Assembly (NCBI GenBank): GCA_033782935.1
Contig: JAWQEG010000506.1
Coordinates: forward strand, 976,001-1,040,000
DNA: 64,000 nucleotides
Reading direction: 5' to 3'
Source of the DNA: Petrolisthes cinctipes
Taxonomy: Eukaryota > Arthropoda > Malacostraca > Decapoda > Porcellanidae
This document shows, piece after piece, positions 31,561 to 42,419 of this stretch. The notes below the pieces were generated by a model that saw only the letters and a program-made list of their open reading frames with translations, had not been told where the DNA came from and made no database searches. The position numbers and the translations under genes were made by a program. Numbering within the stretch: position 1 is the first letter of the stretch; every line of letters starts with the position of its first letter.

Positions 31561-32992
31561 CTACCCCCTTAATGCTGTGTTTGGTGGGGTTATTGTCGTT
31601 GTCACCAAAACTAATAAGTGGTTGTTGTAGAGTACAGTGTTGAGGCTGAGTACACACTGACTTATCACTGTTCTACTCCACCAGTGATGTGCAATATTAA
31701 ACTTTGACCTGCAGTCACCAGAGTTTTCGTCTTAGTTATGTTACGTTCCAGGCAGTTATAAGTACTGAATTACTGGTGGTCGGTCTCCTTGTTATCCTGA
31801 CCCAAGTATTTCAGTACCTTCTTAGTTCAGTTACCAGGGTAGAATGTTATAATCTTCAGTCCCCTTCTCTTCCTTTTTGATGTACAATTAGATTACAGGT
31901 TATGTATAAATTCCAACTCTTGCTCTGGGGACTTAGTTTTATATTGGTTTAGACTCTGTTTCTTGACTTGCAGAACTAATATACTATTAGGCTAAGAGTA
32001 AGTGAGAAGGGTAGAGAGCTATGTGTCTGTTCTCAATGAGATACAATATGGGTCTGACCAACATACAGGCAATTTCCTTCTGAGGTGAATAGTAAACTAG
32101 TAACATTATGACATGTGTAATTGGTATTACTTCGCATCTAATTTCTAAACAGAGATTGTCCTGGAATTCCTACATACTTCAGTATATACAAATATGGTTT
32201 ACCTATGCCATATATTTTATATACTTCCTCATCCTTGTTACGTATTCTTATGTCAGTGACGATATTTTGTAAGAAATAGAGATACATGGTAACTGTTACT
32301 GAGGAGGGTGTGTGTGTAGCTGTGGTGGTGGTGGTGGTGGGGGAAGTGTTGACCTCAGCATATCTGTTTGAGAAGGAGATATAGTGTCAGTATGGTGGCA
32401 TGGTGTTGAGTTATGGTGTCACATGGTAGTATGGTGTTGGGGGTATGGTGATATGGTGTCAAGAAGGTGGAAGGATGGAGAATGCACACACATCCAGCTT
32501 ACTAAGGCAGATTCTAAGTCAGGTATAAACAATGTAATACAGGGCAGCATATGAGTTCAGCATTGTTGTCTGTTCCATATCTCTCCCTTCGACTACTGAC
32601 TAGTGTATATTATTGTATTAATGCAACTAATATATTCATTATTAATTATTGGGCATAGTACTTATGACCCACGGAGTGTCGACTATTTTCAAACTCATCA
32701 ATCCATTTCCCGTCAATATTTCGTATTGTCAACATCATCAATATTGCCTTCACATTCAATATTTGAATACTATCGATATAAATTAATCTTTTGAGGGAGC
32801 CTTATGGGAACTGCCACCAATTTTCACCCTCAATTCAACACAAAAGTACGTCAAATATCTGAATCAGCATCCAGATCTAAACCTCTCCCAAAATCTAACC
32901 GGCTGTTGCCCTTCATGTTTCTCATAAAAATCCACTCTTAACATTTTGCACAGCAACAAAAACTCGCATAAAGTAACCGGGTCGAGGAGATA
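31561..32992. other. Unannotated intronic/intergenic stretch
   Basis: Unique AT-rich sequence with a short (GGT)n tract (about 32320-32341) and imperfect TATGGTG repeats near 32395-32460. No gene, element ends or RNA recognised. Confidence 0.6.
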
Positions 32993-33324
32993 GGGGAGGT
33001 GGCCGAGTGGTTAGTGTTCTGGACTCATTACCAAGAGGTCGGGAGATCGATCCTCTCAGGTGAGGGCCTGAGAATATTTACTCTTCCGATTTGAGTTTCA
33101 GACACTAACTATAAGGCCACCGAACGTCGTAAAACACCCTCGCTGGTACCATAACAGCTGCAGTATTTGGGAATAACCCTCACTTCCCTCCCTCTGTGGC
33201 TGGGTACCAGTTCGGAAGTCGTGACGTATGTGTGTGTGAGTAGCAGTTGACCTGGGCCATGGTAACGGGCTTGATGAAGCCTATGTCCAGTGTCAGAACA
33301 TAAAAAATAAAAAAAAAAAAAATA
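32993..33324 (+). mobile_element. tRNA-derived SINE, full-length copy
   Basis: The head has an A-box-like TGGCCGAGTGGTTAG and a B-box-like GGGAGATCGATCC about 40 bp later, spacing as in a tRNA with a long variable arm (Leu/Ser type). It cannot form a proper tRNA because the acceptor stem does not close. The body is shared with 3427-3675, and the element ends in an A-rich tail at 33301-33324. Transcription would be by RNA polymerase III from the head. Confidence 0.75.
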
Positions 33325-33408
33325 AATAACCTTCGTGGATGTATGTAAATGGGGAGGGGACGGGAGGGTGGTTTGTAATGATGTTAGTTGTTGGAATGTT
33401 AGTTTCTT

Positions 33409-33458
<50 letters not shown>

Positions 33459-33788
33459 TGTGTGTTAGCTCATTTATGCTTCATCCATGTCGTACAGATG
33501 ATGAAGCTATATTTACCTATCTTACATCTTCCTCCTCTAGTAAACATTCATTAATCTTCCTCCTTCAGTAAGCAATATTTTATCTTCTTCCTTCAGTAAA
33601 CAATCTTTTATCTTCCTCCTTCAGTACACAATCTCTTATCTTCCTCCTTCATTGCACAGGTTACTTTTCACGCCCTACACAATTCTCTCTATGTATTATC
33701 AGTTGATACTTCTTGTAGCAGGAAAACATTACTGCCACCCAAGAGAAAGGATAAATAGTTATTGTTTATAATATTCTTATGAAAATCG

Positions 33789-33857
<69 letters not shown>

Positions 33858-34664
33858 CCACCTTGCCACGCGCAGTACTAACGAGAGGACACACACATAC
33901 ACACATACACACACACACACACACACTTATAGTTTAGGTGGAACAGTACCATACATTAATATATAATTATTATTTTACTATAATTAGTATGAAGAGTCCA
34001 TTCATTTCTTCAAACTAGAGTATAATGTGCAATGTTGAACAGAGGACATGCACATATATATACACACACAAACAAACAAACTCATTCATACACACAAGAA
34101 CAAACTCACACAAAAAAATACACACACATACACACAAACATAGTTACAAAAACACACGCTCACACACGCAAAAAAAAAAAATATACACAAACACAAAATA
34201 CACACACTCACACACACAAAAAAATATATATACATACACATACACACACTCACGCACACACACACAACAAAAAAAATCACACACACACAGAAACACACTC
34301 CTACACACATTTGCAAAAAAAATAAAAAAATAAAAAAAATAAAAAATACACACACTCACCGCCCCCCACACACCCAAAACTTAAATACACACACACACAC
34401 ACACACACACTCGTATTATTTCAATTTATACAACAGAAATCTCCATATCATTAATGTCACACCTCCACTTCACAATCCATCCCATCCATCCACACATTAT
34501 TGAATTTTCTCTCACATGACCTCAAATAACCACAGGATAATTCATAAGTGAAACAGTAGGTATAATTATTGTTTCGTGTATTACATCATCAGACAGAAAT
34601 TGATTGACAGTCCAATACAGTACTATATTCCATTCAACGAACAGCCGGTTATTGTATATTGGCG
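33325..34664. repeat. Microsatellite-rich stretch
   Basis: (GA)n at 33412-33452, imperfect TCTTCCTCCTTCAGTA repeats at 33520-33655, (CT)n at 33793-33855, (CA)n at 33890-33927, and a long CA/A-rich low-complexity tract at 34060-34410. These produce spurious Thr/His and Val/Cys reading frames. No gene recognised. Confidence 0.8.
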
Positions 34665-34815
34665 TTACGTGGCATCTTTTCTCTCTCTCTCTCTCTGATA
34701 CAAATACTGTAGAAGTAGTAGTAGGAACTCCATGAAAATGTAAAATAAGACGGCAGGCAGAAGATGGAAAAAACCTATTTTGTTATTTAACTGCATTTCA
34801 TTAACATATCCATCC
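34665..34815 (-). CDS. Chimeric Cys-loop channel, probable last exon (M4)
   Basis: Minus strand after a possible acceptor (TATGGGTCAG at 34816, or AAATGCAG at 34791) reads NNKIGFFHLLPAVLFYIFME then FLLLLLQYLYQ and a short tail to TAA at 34665. A polar (V/N)NKI start, a Pro in the first turn and a 20-residue hydrophobic helix ending in aromatic residues fit the M4 helix and short extracellular C-terminus of Cys-loop receptors. It is the next plausible coding segment on the gene's strand downstream of M3. The last residues (RERERK) are encoded by a (GA)n array. The donor/acceptor pair with exon 36414-36721 is unresolved, so an exon for the M3-M4 loop may be missing. Confidence 0.45.
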
Positions 34816-34822
34816 CTGACCC

Positions 34823-35376
34823 ATAGGTAATAATGATATTGTAGAAAAGCATGTAGCATGCGAAGGATAAAAGAAGATTATCATGGGTGGTAAAGTCAGG
34901 GGAAATGAGGCAAAACAATAAGGGAGGCATAGCTATAGTGAAAGGAAACACGAGGAAAAAATTCTAGTTTGTGTAATTGTAAGGCAATGAAAATACAAGC
35001 GATAATTACTGAAAACTTAATTATATCATGCTAAAATGCGTGTATGTAAAAGGGCTTTACCAATTTTTAGTACAGCAAAAGCAACTTCAGCTTTTCCTTT
35101 TTGTGTTCATTAGGCTAAACATTTTCATCAATCAAGGATTTTTTCTTTTGAAGGTAGTTCTACAGCTGCCAATAAAAATCGTAACATATTATATAAAATA
35201 ATTCCAAGGGTTTGCTTTTATTCCCACAAGGAGATGCGGTTGTGCAGTGGGGGGTTCCCTCTTCCAACAGGGATCGGGGGGTTGAGATGTGGAGTGTGTA
35301 TGTGTGTGTGGAGGGGGTGGGGGGGGGGAGTTCTATGTTTTGGCATTTTGTTTGGGAGGGTATATGTATGTATGTA
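34823..35376. other. Intron sequence, nothing recognised
   Basis: AT-rich unique sequence with a short G-rich tract near 35310-35330. No element ends seen before 35377. Confidence 0.5.
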
Positions 35377-35596
35377 CAGTCGGCGGCAAAAGTCGTGTCG
35401 CCTCACTCAGCACTTCTTACAAGATAACATAAAGGTTAATCGTCGAATAAACACATTTATCATACAGAAATACTATATCCACGGGGTAAATTAATATACA
35501 TATCTGTATTTTTAGTTTACGTGCCCGTGAAGCTTATATTTCCATACATACTTCATGACTTGGCAGATGTAGCGACACGACATTTGCCGCCGACTG
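35377..35596. mobile_element. TA-flanked MITE, CAGTCGGC family
   Basis: 220 bp with ends CAGTCGGCGGCAAAAGTCGT and the inverse of CAGTCGGCGGCAAATGTCGT, bordered by TA on both sides. No ORF. In the putative channel intron. Confidence 0.85.
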
Positions 35597-35824
35597 TACG
35601 ATCGCCAGCACTTACAACAGGTACAGGAGAAGGGGACTGACAACGCTGCCTGTATCAGTTATAAGTGCTGGTAACTGTACATTATTTACCATTGTATTAC
35701 AAGTATAAAACTACTTAATAATTTACTTTAGAATTCGATACCTCCGTTTTCTTTCACTCCAACACTACCTACTCCCTTTTACAGAATCATCATGACATCA
35801 GGCCAGTATATTTAAATTGATGTA

Positions 35825-35991
35825 CAGTCGGCGGCAGAAGTCCTGTCGCCTCACCTGCATGCTTCACCGAGACATGCAGTGTTCATGGACTCGAGAAATA
35901 CGCACGTTTTCTACACCTAATAATTTCGAGTCTATAAACATCGCGTGTCTCGGTGAAGCAAGTGAGGCGACAGGACTTTTGCCGCCGACAG
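35825..35991. mobile_element. TA-flanked MITE, CAGTCGGC family, short member
   Basis: 167 bp. Ends CAGTCGGCGGCAGAAGTCCT and the inverse of CTGTCGGCGGCAAAAGTCCT, with TA borders. The inverted repeats continue inward through CGCCTCAC and TTCACCGAGAC, so it can fold almost fully. Confidence 0.85.
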
Positions 35992-36413
35992 TACCCCCAT
36001 AATAGAGACTACAGTTACGTCACGAACGCTATGAGCCCTTGAACGAGCATTATCGTTAAAACAACCTATCACGTATTCAGAAACAAAAACCCGCTAGGAG
36101 CCAGATGCACCGTTCGTTTGACTGGAATATATATAGTGCAGTATAACCGGAGAAATCTTATGTTGCTTCACAATAAACATCTACATAAAAAACAACTATA
36201 CGTGGAGTGATGACCAAATCAGCTACAGGTTAGGATAATATGAGAACACATGCCCAGTAAATGATTTGGAACATGAGATAGACAGAGCCAAGACAGTACT
36301 GAGCTACCCTGAGAATCCTGGCGTTGCGTTTCAGGTTCTGTTGTGTGTCAAACCACTTCATTTTATAGTGTTGCCATCCCCTACGCTGATCATACTGCTG
36401 TTGGTGGTGTTAC

Positions 36414-36721
36414 TGGTGGCGAGGTGCACCATGATGATCGAGGTGAGGAAGCAAATACTACAGATGAACCAGAAATCGATGAGTTTGAGGTATGCCGTCT
36501 TGGGTAACCCGGACTGCAGCTCGGTGTAGAGGGAGACGAGGACTAGCATGGTTGTCAGACTCATGGTGCCTCGGTCTTGGAAGTTCTGGGGAGGGATGCT
36601 GAGGGTGAAGAAGCCGATGGAGTGGAGGAGGACGGTGGGCAGGTAGGTGGAGAAGAGGTGGTAGGCTGGACGGCGAAACAGGTGGAAGGCGGCCCAGATA
36701 TTCCGTGACCCATTCTTGAGG
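36414..36721 (-). CDS. Chimeric Cys-loop channel, exon with M1-M3
   Basis: An acceptor (GTGGGAACAG) at 36722 opens a frame in phase with exon 37494-37713. It encodes the pre-M1 strand (NIWAAFHLFRRPAYHLF), M1 (STYLPTVLLHSIGFFTLSIP), an M1-M2 turn, M2 (DRGTMSLTTMLVLVSLYTEL) and M3 (LIDFWFICSICFLTSIIMVH). Order and spacing are those of pentameric Cys-loop receptors; the proline in M1 is present. The M1-M2 turn lacks the PAR motif of GABA/glycine/GluCl-type anion channels, so selectivity is not readable. The frame stays open to 36361; the donor is uncertain (candidates at 36413, or about 36380-36390). Confidence 0.85.
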
Positions 36722-36820
36722 CTGTTCCCACGTACAGCAGCATAGGAGGAGATATAGAGAAGGTAGAAACATTGGATTGCTTTGTGTTTATTAAGGACTC
36801 TATAATTATGTGATCGTGTG

Positions 36821-36935
36821 TGATACTTGGTGGCTACTGATTCCTCCTGACTATGCCACGAAACAAGTTCCTCCATGTAGGTTGTGTTTCGTGGCAATAT
36901 TGGAAGGACTCCTAAACCTCCAATTATCTGACTAC
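36821..36935. repeat. Foldback element, CTCCTGACTATGCC variant
   Basis: GATTCCTCCTGACTATGCCA and ACGAAACAAG face CTTGTTTCGTGG-type sequence and GGAAGGACTCCTAAACCTCC. A close relative is at about 63715-63830. It lies just upstream of the M1-M3 exon acceptor. Confidence 0.65.
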
Positions 36936-37040
36936 ATCACAGGGTCCCTTAAATGAATAGAAGGAATTAGACGTGTGTGGGTGGGTTACAGTGTTTCATT
37001 AATGATTGTCTAGTCTGACTAGCGTGTTGCAATGTTAGTT

Positions 37041-37173
<133 letters not shown>

Positions 37174-37416
37174 TGGATAATATAAGAGAAAATGTATCAA
37201 TGTGAATTTAATGTCTGACAATTAATTAACATAAACGTCAGACCTTCAACCCTCATGTCCTCCGTGAAAGCATTTTTAATAACCAACAATTAATATAGTT
37301 TTGTAGATAATGCAATGTAAAAACGGTATATAAAATAAAATGGTATGTGATCATTGTATTTTATAGTGACCAACAATGTAGCTGCACCACAAGTAGCAGG
37401 GAGGGTAAAAAAAAAA

Positions 37417-37417
37417 T

Positions 37418-37485
<68 letters not shown>

Positions 37486-37487
37486 AT
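37417..37487. repeat. (AT)n microsatellite abutting an exon donor
   Basis: TA/AT units run up to the donor hexamer of the Cys-loop exon (minus-strand CTGTC|GTAAGT, then TATATAT), so the intron begins inside the array. Confidence 0.95.
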
Positions 37488-37493
37488 ACTTAC

Positions 37494-37713
37494 GACAGCT
37501 GGAGTCCATCAACATAGAACTCCGCCAGAGAGTTTAACTGGGACAACTGGTTTGTCGTAGCAGATTCAAGGTAGTGGTATGTGATGAGTTCGTTGGGTGC
37601 ATTCGTGACTGAGAGGTTAATGCTGCAGGTCTGGCTGTCAAACGGATAATAATCGAGGTAGAAGAAGCACAACAGATTACTCTCGTAGCTTAGGACGTAC
37701 TCCAGTGTTGTCT
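37494..37713 (-). CDS. Chimeric Cys-loop channel, Cys-loop exon
   Basis: 220 bp, donor GTAAGT at 37493. Encodes TTLEYVLSYESNLLCFFYLD, YYPFDSQTCSINLSVTNAPN and a beta-strand region ending EFYVDGLQL. The two cysteines are separated by exactly 13 residues (C-FFYLDYYPFDSQT-C), the family-defining Cys loop with its central YPFD. The acceptor CGGACAG|AG keeps phase with exon 38136-38226; another AG 16 nt upstream would not. It forms the lower part of the extracellular ligand-binding domain. Confidence 0.85.
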
Positions 37714-38135
37714 CTGTCCGTGGTACAGGTAGTCTGATCAGTAACAAGAAAGTAATGGTAAATACATGTAGCAAAGTTGTGCTATTGTTTTTTATGAACT
37801 TCGTAAAATAGAAGTGACTTCTAGACCAAACGGGTGAAGAGGTTCTTGCCACCTTTAAAGCATTGTTTATTGAAAGTGAGGCCTGAAGGGTTGAGCGGAG
37901 AATATTTCTTTCTGTGCTGGTATTGAGTGGGATATCTGATTCAGACCCAGACAAACTATATCAGGTATTTACACGGTAATAATCTGCAATTTTTAACACG
38001 CTGGTAAAGTGCTGTACCTATTCAAAGCATGAAGAATAATAATATCAGGTTTATCAGAACATCTAGAGAATATAGTTACTGGTTTGAAAGTAAGGGGTGC
38101 ATTTATGTCAAATATTAGTAGCCTAAACTCCTCAC

Positions 38136-38226
38136 CAGTGCCAATGTCTATGCCAGTGGTGGACTTAAGTGCCTGTAGTTTAGTCAGAGGAGGCACCGTC
38201 CCCGCCAGGCGACTCTCGTTCAGCAA
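38136..38226 (-). CDS. Chimeric Cys-loop channel, small ligand-binding exon
   Basis: 91 bp between acceptor CGATTCCAG and donor CACTG|GTGAGG. Encodes LLNESRLAGTVPPLTKLQAL KSTTGIDIGT in phase 0, ending in phase 1, which matches the next exon. Position in the domain corresponds to the segment between the conserved W-x-P strand and the Cys loop. Sequence identity alone would not assign it; phase and order do. Confidence 0.65.
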
Positions 38227-38533
38227 CTGGAATCGAGGGCAAGTAACTCAGAAGTGCATATGAATGTATGTACAGTTGGCCACAGAAATTCTTACACAGG
38301 CTATTTGGAAAGAGAGGTTATTATTCCGAAAGTACTACAGTGAATGGTCTACCAATTGACTCCAGGAATGAAAAACAACAACCCAATAATAATATTGTAT
38401 TGCAGTTAAGCTGTCTTACATGTTGTAAATCCCGAAGCCAACAGCGTGTGTACGAATTCTTGTGGTTAATAGAACAAGTCACACGCATTCATTTTGGTTT
38501 TGTTTGTTGAGTTACATTTCAGGGGACTTTATC

Positions 38534-38566
<33 letters not shown>

Positions 38567-38720
38567 GTGTGTCCTCCAAACTGTGTCAGGAAGCATATTA
38601 CCTGCAAGTACTTAGGAAATGTTTTAATCTTCCTGTCACTGCGTTAGCCTCTTTTCCTCCGACAAAATCTTATAGCCCATCATAGTGCAAAGTCACGTTA
38701 AATAATTATATCTTGCTTAC

Positions 38721-38918
38721 AGTGCTTGTTATAGAAAAGGCTTCACCCACCCTAATGACCGGCAGCCAGACAGAAACATCCGATTCAGGAGTGAGGGAAA
38801 GACCATTGAACTGTGGGTTGTCGTGAAGATTGGTGAAGGTGAGGCGGTAATCCCTCCAGCGTAGCTTTACCGTGAATGACAACTTTACTATCATGTTCAT
38901 CAGGTCCACTGACGTAAT
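38721..38918 (-). CDS. Chimeric Cys-loop channel, ligand-binding exon with WRDYRL
   Basis: 198 bp, 66 codons, phase 0 at both ends. The acceptor GTTTATTACCAG and donor AACAAGCACT|GTAAGC are good. Encodes ITSVDLMNMIVKLSFTVKLR, WRDYRLTF and SVWLPVIRVGEAFSITST. The I-sVD strand followed by W-x-D-x-R-L and a W-x-P is the hallmark N-terminal half of a Cys-loop receptor ligand-binding domain. It joins in frame to ...LHLGLSLKLHM from the preceding exon. Confidence 0.85.
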
Positions 38919-39426
38919 CTGGTAATAAACAACCACTTCATCGTAAATAACAAGCACTGCAGAAATGTTATAATATATTATTTAATGCAATGTAAGAAGT
39001 GTTCTCTTACGTATATATTTGCAAATGTTCAATTAATTCTAATATTATATCTGGTAAACTACAGAGATATTATGGAAAATAGGGGCAACACATTACCTTG
39101 CTGTTTCTTCGCCAAATATAACTCAAATTAATCAAAACAGTGTACGATATACAGTACAATGCAGCCTTGCTACAACGTTTACGAATGTCACCAGTAGAAC
39201 TGTATTTTATTGTATACAACCCGGGGAAATTTCCAATTCATCAGAATACAAATGACTAGCAGGAGTAATCGGCGCTGAATGGGCCAAAAAAGCATTAACT
39301 ATAATTCCTTTTCCTCTAATTTAATATCTTTTCGAACGGGAGCAAGGAAGAAAATACAACACTGTGTGTGTGACGTATGCTAATTTTGTTTCCACTGAGA
39401 CACGTTTAGTAGTCAGTTAACATTAC

Positions 39427-40778
39427 CATATGAAGCTTGAGAGACAGACCCAGATGGAGGGTGGGGCTGGCAGGAGAGAGAAGCTTCTGGTAGCCAACAG
39501 GGACTCGTACCATGACACAGTCCAACTCGTCACTGAGGCTGTGGTCGGTACACTCGGACACCAGAGAACACCGCTGGTCGAGAGGGATACAACTCCCACT
39601 CAAACATGTGAAGTAGCCAGGCTGACATGAACTTAGGGTCAGGTTTCTTGCTGAATCATTCTCCTGGCTTTTTTCTTGATTCAGGTGTTCTACTTGATGT
39701 TGACTCCCTCCACAGGATATTTTGCTATTCATGACAGTCCATTGATGGCGGCCGATAGGTGGGACGAGCCCATTGAAGGAAGCAATGGGCCTTGGTAAAT
39801 GAGGAATATACAAGTTCCACACGGTGCTTGAATTACGTACGATTTTTCTTCCGGAGGGACTGTACAAGGACATGATATTACTAGACATTCCTCTTGGATA
39901 AAAAGTTGAATAAAATGTCCTTCTGTTGTCCTCCTGACACAGATTTTGTAGGTAGAATGCCTTCGTAAGAAAACCTCCCACACACATAACACATGCAACA
40001 CTGTCGAGACGCATGCTACACCATCTCCCATCTGAGTCAAGAGCTATATCTTTAGATAATGGAGCGGTATTTAATAGTGACGGAAAATATTCTACAGGTT
40101 TGTTAGTTTGTCTATCCATGTACTGACCATGCTCTGCAATATATTGTATATCCAGCCATATTAATGGTTTAGAATACCAGGGAGCAATACATTCATCTAC
40201 AGATTGGTTCATAAAAGACAAAATAAGACGATGTTCCTCTCGTGTTACTGGTGCTGGGAGCTTCATTCCAATCCCATGACAAAAAGCTCTGGCATCATCC
40301 ACATACGTTTTCTCTGGAAATATGAAGTGTTGGGAAATGTGTGCTTCCTGACATGGATTTCCTTCGCTGGATACTATGTCGCCCTCAAGTTGCCATGGTA
40401 TTTCGTCCCAGCCCAGTATATATACCACTGAGTTCTTACAATTGAACAAATCCACCATTTGCTGTTGGCTTAGACTTTGGTCCCAAATGGTGAACCCAGA
40501 CACCGCACCTAAGTAGGAGTGAGTATCAGCGAAACCTCCACCTAGTGAGTCTTGATCATTGCCGATGACTAGAGTACCATTCAGTGGCAGTGGTGGGGAT
40601 GGTGCACCTTCATTCCTGTCCTTCAGTATATTGTTGTTGCCATCCAGGTGGAGTGAGAGTCGGCCAGCGTCCAGTCGTAAACACATATGGTACCAACGAT
40701 AGGGCTGTACAGCTTCATTGGGGGTCGTGGTTAATCGCTTGTATTGGTAGTGTAGGTATATATATCCCATCCACACAC
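39427..40778 (-). CDS. Chimeric Cys-loop channel: pentraxin end, C-type-lectin-like, LDLa
   Basis: 1352-bp exon between acceptor AAACTTTCAG and donor ATATG|GTAATG. First comes the C-terminal two-thirds of a pentraxin/LamG-like fold with WYHMCLRLDAGRLSLHLDG and an ND-DSLGGGFADTHSYLGAVS block. Then a C-type-lectin-like domain (about codons 130-265: F-PEKTYVDDARAFCHGIGM, WLDIQY, RWCSMR, ACVMC). Next is a Cys-containing region with W-L and P-GRHQWTV motifs, then an LDLa module (CQPGYFTCLSGSCIPLDQRC, then EC, then SDELDC; six cysteines). It ends in the first strands of the channel domain (PTLHLGLSLKLHM). Extracellular. No frame break. Confidence 0.85.
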
Positions 40779-41120
40779 CTGAAAGTTTTATGCAATATTT
40801 TATAATTATGAAGAATCTGCATGGTGATTTTTATGCTAACATTCTTCATTATTATTTATACAATAATAGTTCTGCATAGCATAACATTATGTAGAGTTGT
40901 TATTCTCTCATGATTAGCTTTACCATCTTAAGCAACTCTGTTTAGTTTAATGGCAGTTCGAGGTTTTGCTATATTGCCTCACGATTTGAGGTTTCACTGT
41001 ATGTTTATTGTACTGTACATTATTATTTGCTCACAAATTTTGCTGGTATTGTTAACGCTATTCATTGAAACCTGGGAAAAATTTCAAATGCAATTCCTAT
41101 CAACAAAGGGGTCGACTTAC

Positions 41121-41711
41121 CCACGATTATGACGTTAGAGTTAGAGTCACTGACGGCGTAGCTGAAGAAGGCCGTATCCTCCATGAAGTAGTCAGCTTTG
41201 AACCAGAAGCAAATGGTGAAGTTCTCCAATGTGCAGGAGGTTATGCCAGCCGAGGGTGGTGGTGATATGTTGAGGTCAGCGAGGTAGGAGGAGGTTTGAT
41301 TCTTGTGGCATCTTGCAGTACCTTTTGTAAAGCCATCTTTAGTAGTGCCACCATCAGTAGTGCCACTTTTAGTAATGTTACCTTCAGTAGTGCCACCAAA
41401 AGTACTGTTATCTTCAGTAGTGCCACCTTTAGTAGTATCAACTTCAGTAGCACCACCACCAGTAGTATTACCTTCAGTAGCACCACCGACCACAACATTA
41501 GTATCACCATCACCAACATCACCAACAGCAGTAGTTCCCACAGAGGAGTGACTGGGAGAGGAACACACATCTGGGACGCAGCCCTTGGAGTGTAGATGTG
41601 CCAATAAGAGGTTTAGGTTGGGCAGCTTGAGGCAGGTCACGGAGTCTGCCTTACCGTTAGTACGCAAATGGTATACGGTGATGGAGTAGGAGGGAGTGAC
41701 AGCAAGCAGGC
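41121..41711 (-). CDS. Chimeric Cys-loop channel: N-terminal segment, Thr-rich linker, pentraxin start
   Basis: 591 bp between acceptor CCACTCACCAG and donor CGTGG|GTAAGT, entering with two bases of a codon. Starts LLAVTPSYSITVYHLRTNGK, with three cysteines soon after. A Thr/Gly/Glu-rich linker of about 65 residues follows, built of imperfect GGTTEGNTT-like repeats with N-glycosylation sites. The start of a pentraxin/LamG-like domain follows (TLENFTICFWFKADYFMEDT). It joins across the intron as ...VIIVG|VWMGYIY in phase 1. The initiating exon and signal peptide lie further right and were not recognised. Confidence 0.8.
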
Positions 41712-41859
41712 CTGGTGAGTGGAAGTATTCCTATAGTTATTCTATTTGTTATATATTACCGAAACCATTAGGTTCACTACGATACTTTCTTAAAAGCACC
41801 ATAATTACAATTCATGAAATAGACAAACACAAATGAAATATTGGCTAGAATCAAATATA

Positions 41860-42416
41860 CAGGGTGTCTCACGAGTTGTGGCGGAGCTGCAGGGAAATAA
41901 AAGCTTATGTATTTCTAAACAAACCATGTCTGTATACAACACATTTGTAAATGTGAATGGTATTGTAGAAAAATGGGAGGGAGAAGTCCATAGAATAGAC
42001 ACAACATGTCACTTGCAAGAGAGGTGGGTGGGAACTTTTGCAGTGAGGCTACTACTACCCTCACTCCCTCAGGCACCTCACACACTGGTTACGCCATCAT
42101 TGCTAGATTTATTGCTGCATTAGATTTACTAGAAAAATCACTTACGGTGGTTTATTGATAGAAAATCTTAATTCAGAACAAGATCATGTAAATTGGAGAA
42201 AAAAATAGCACCTGATGGCAACACTGGGTTGGCTTGAGTTGCCTGCCACACAATGGCTGGTGCAGCCTATACCCGTCACCACTAACGGCCACATTTGACA
42301 AAATTACTCGCAAGCGAGTTCTGAAAACACACACATATAGTTAGAGTATTTTTTTGCTTAAAATTGCATAAACTTTCATCTCCCTCCGGCTCCGCCACAA
42401 CTCGTGAGACACCCTG
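41860..42416. mobile_element. Mariner-type MITE
   Basis: 557 bp with ends CAGGGTGTCTCACGAGTTGT and its inverse, arms of about 55 bp including GGCGGAGC and the ATAAA..CTTATG block, TA on both sides. It lies in the channel intron about 150 bp from the exon acceptor. No ORF. Confidence 0.85.
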
Positions 42417-42419
42417 TAT

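Noticed and set aside
32993..33065. Possible tRNA gene
   Set aside because: A and B boxes are present, but the acceptor stem does not close and the sequence continues into a SINE body with an A-tail.
34025..34377. His/Thr-rich and Cys/Val-rich ORFs
   Set aside because: Both are readings of a CA-rich low-complexity tract.
36266..36529. Plus-strand ORF with a Leu/Val-rich helix over the channel exon
   Set aside because: It is antisense to M3 of the Cys-loop channel, which has clear motifs and splice sites.
39430..39630. Plus-strand ORFs over the lectin/LDLa exon (also 40204-40431)
   Set aside because: Antisense shadows of a 450-codon exon with recognisable domains.
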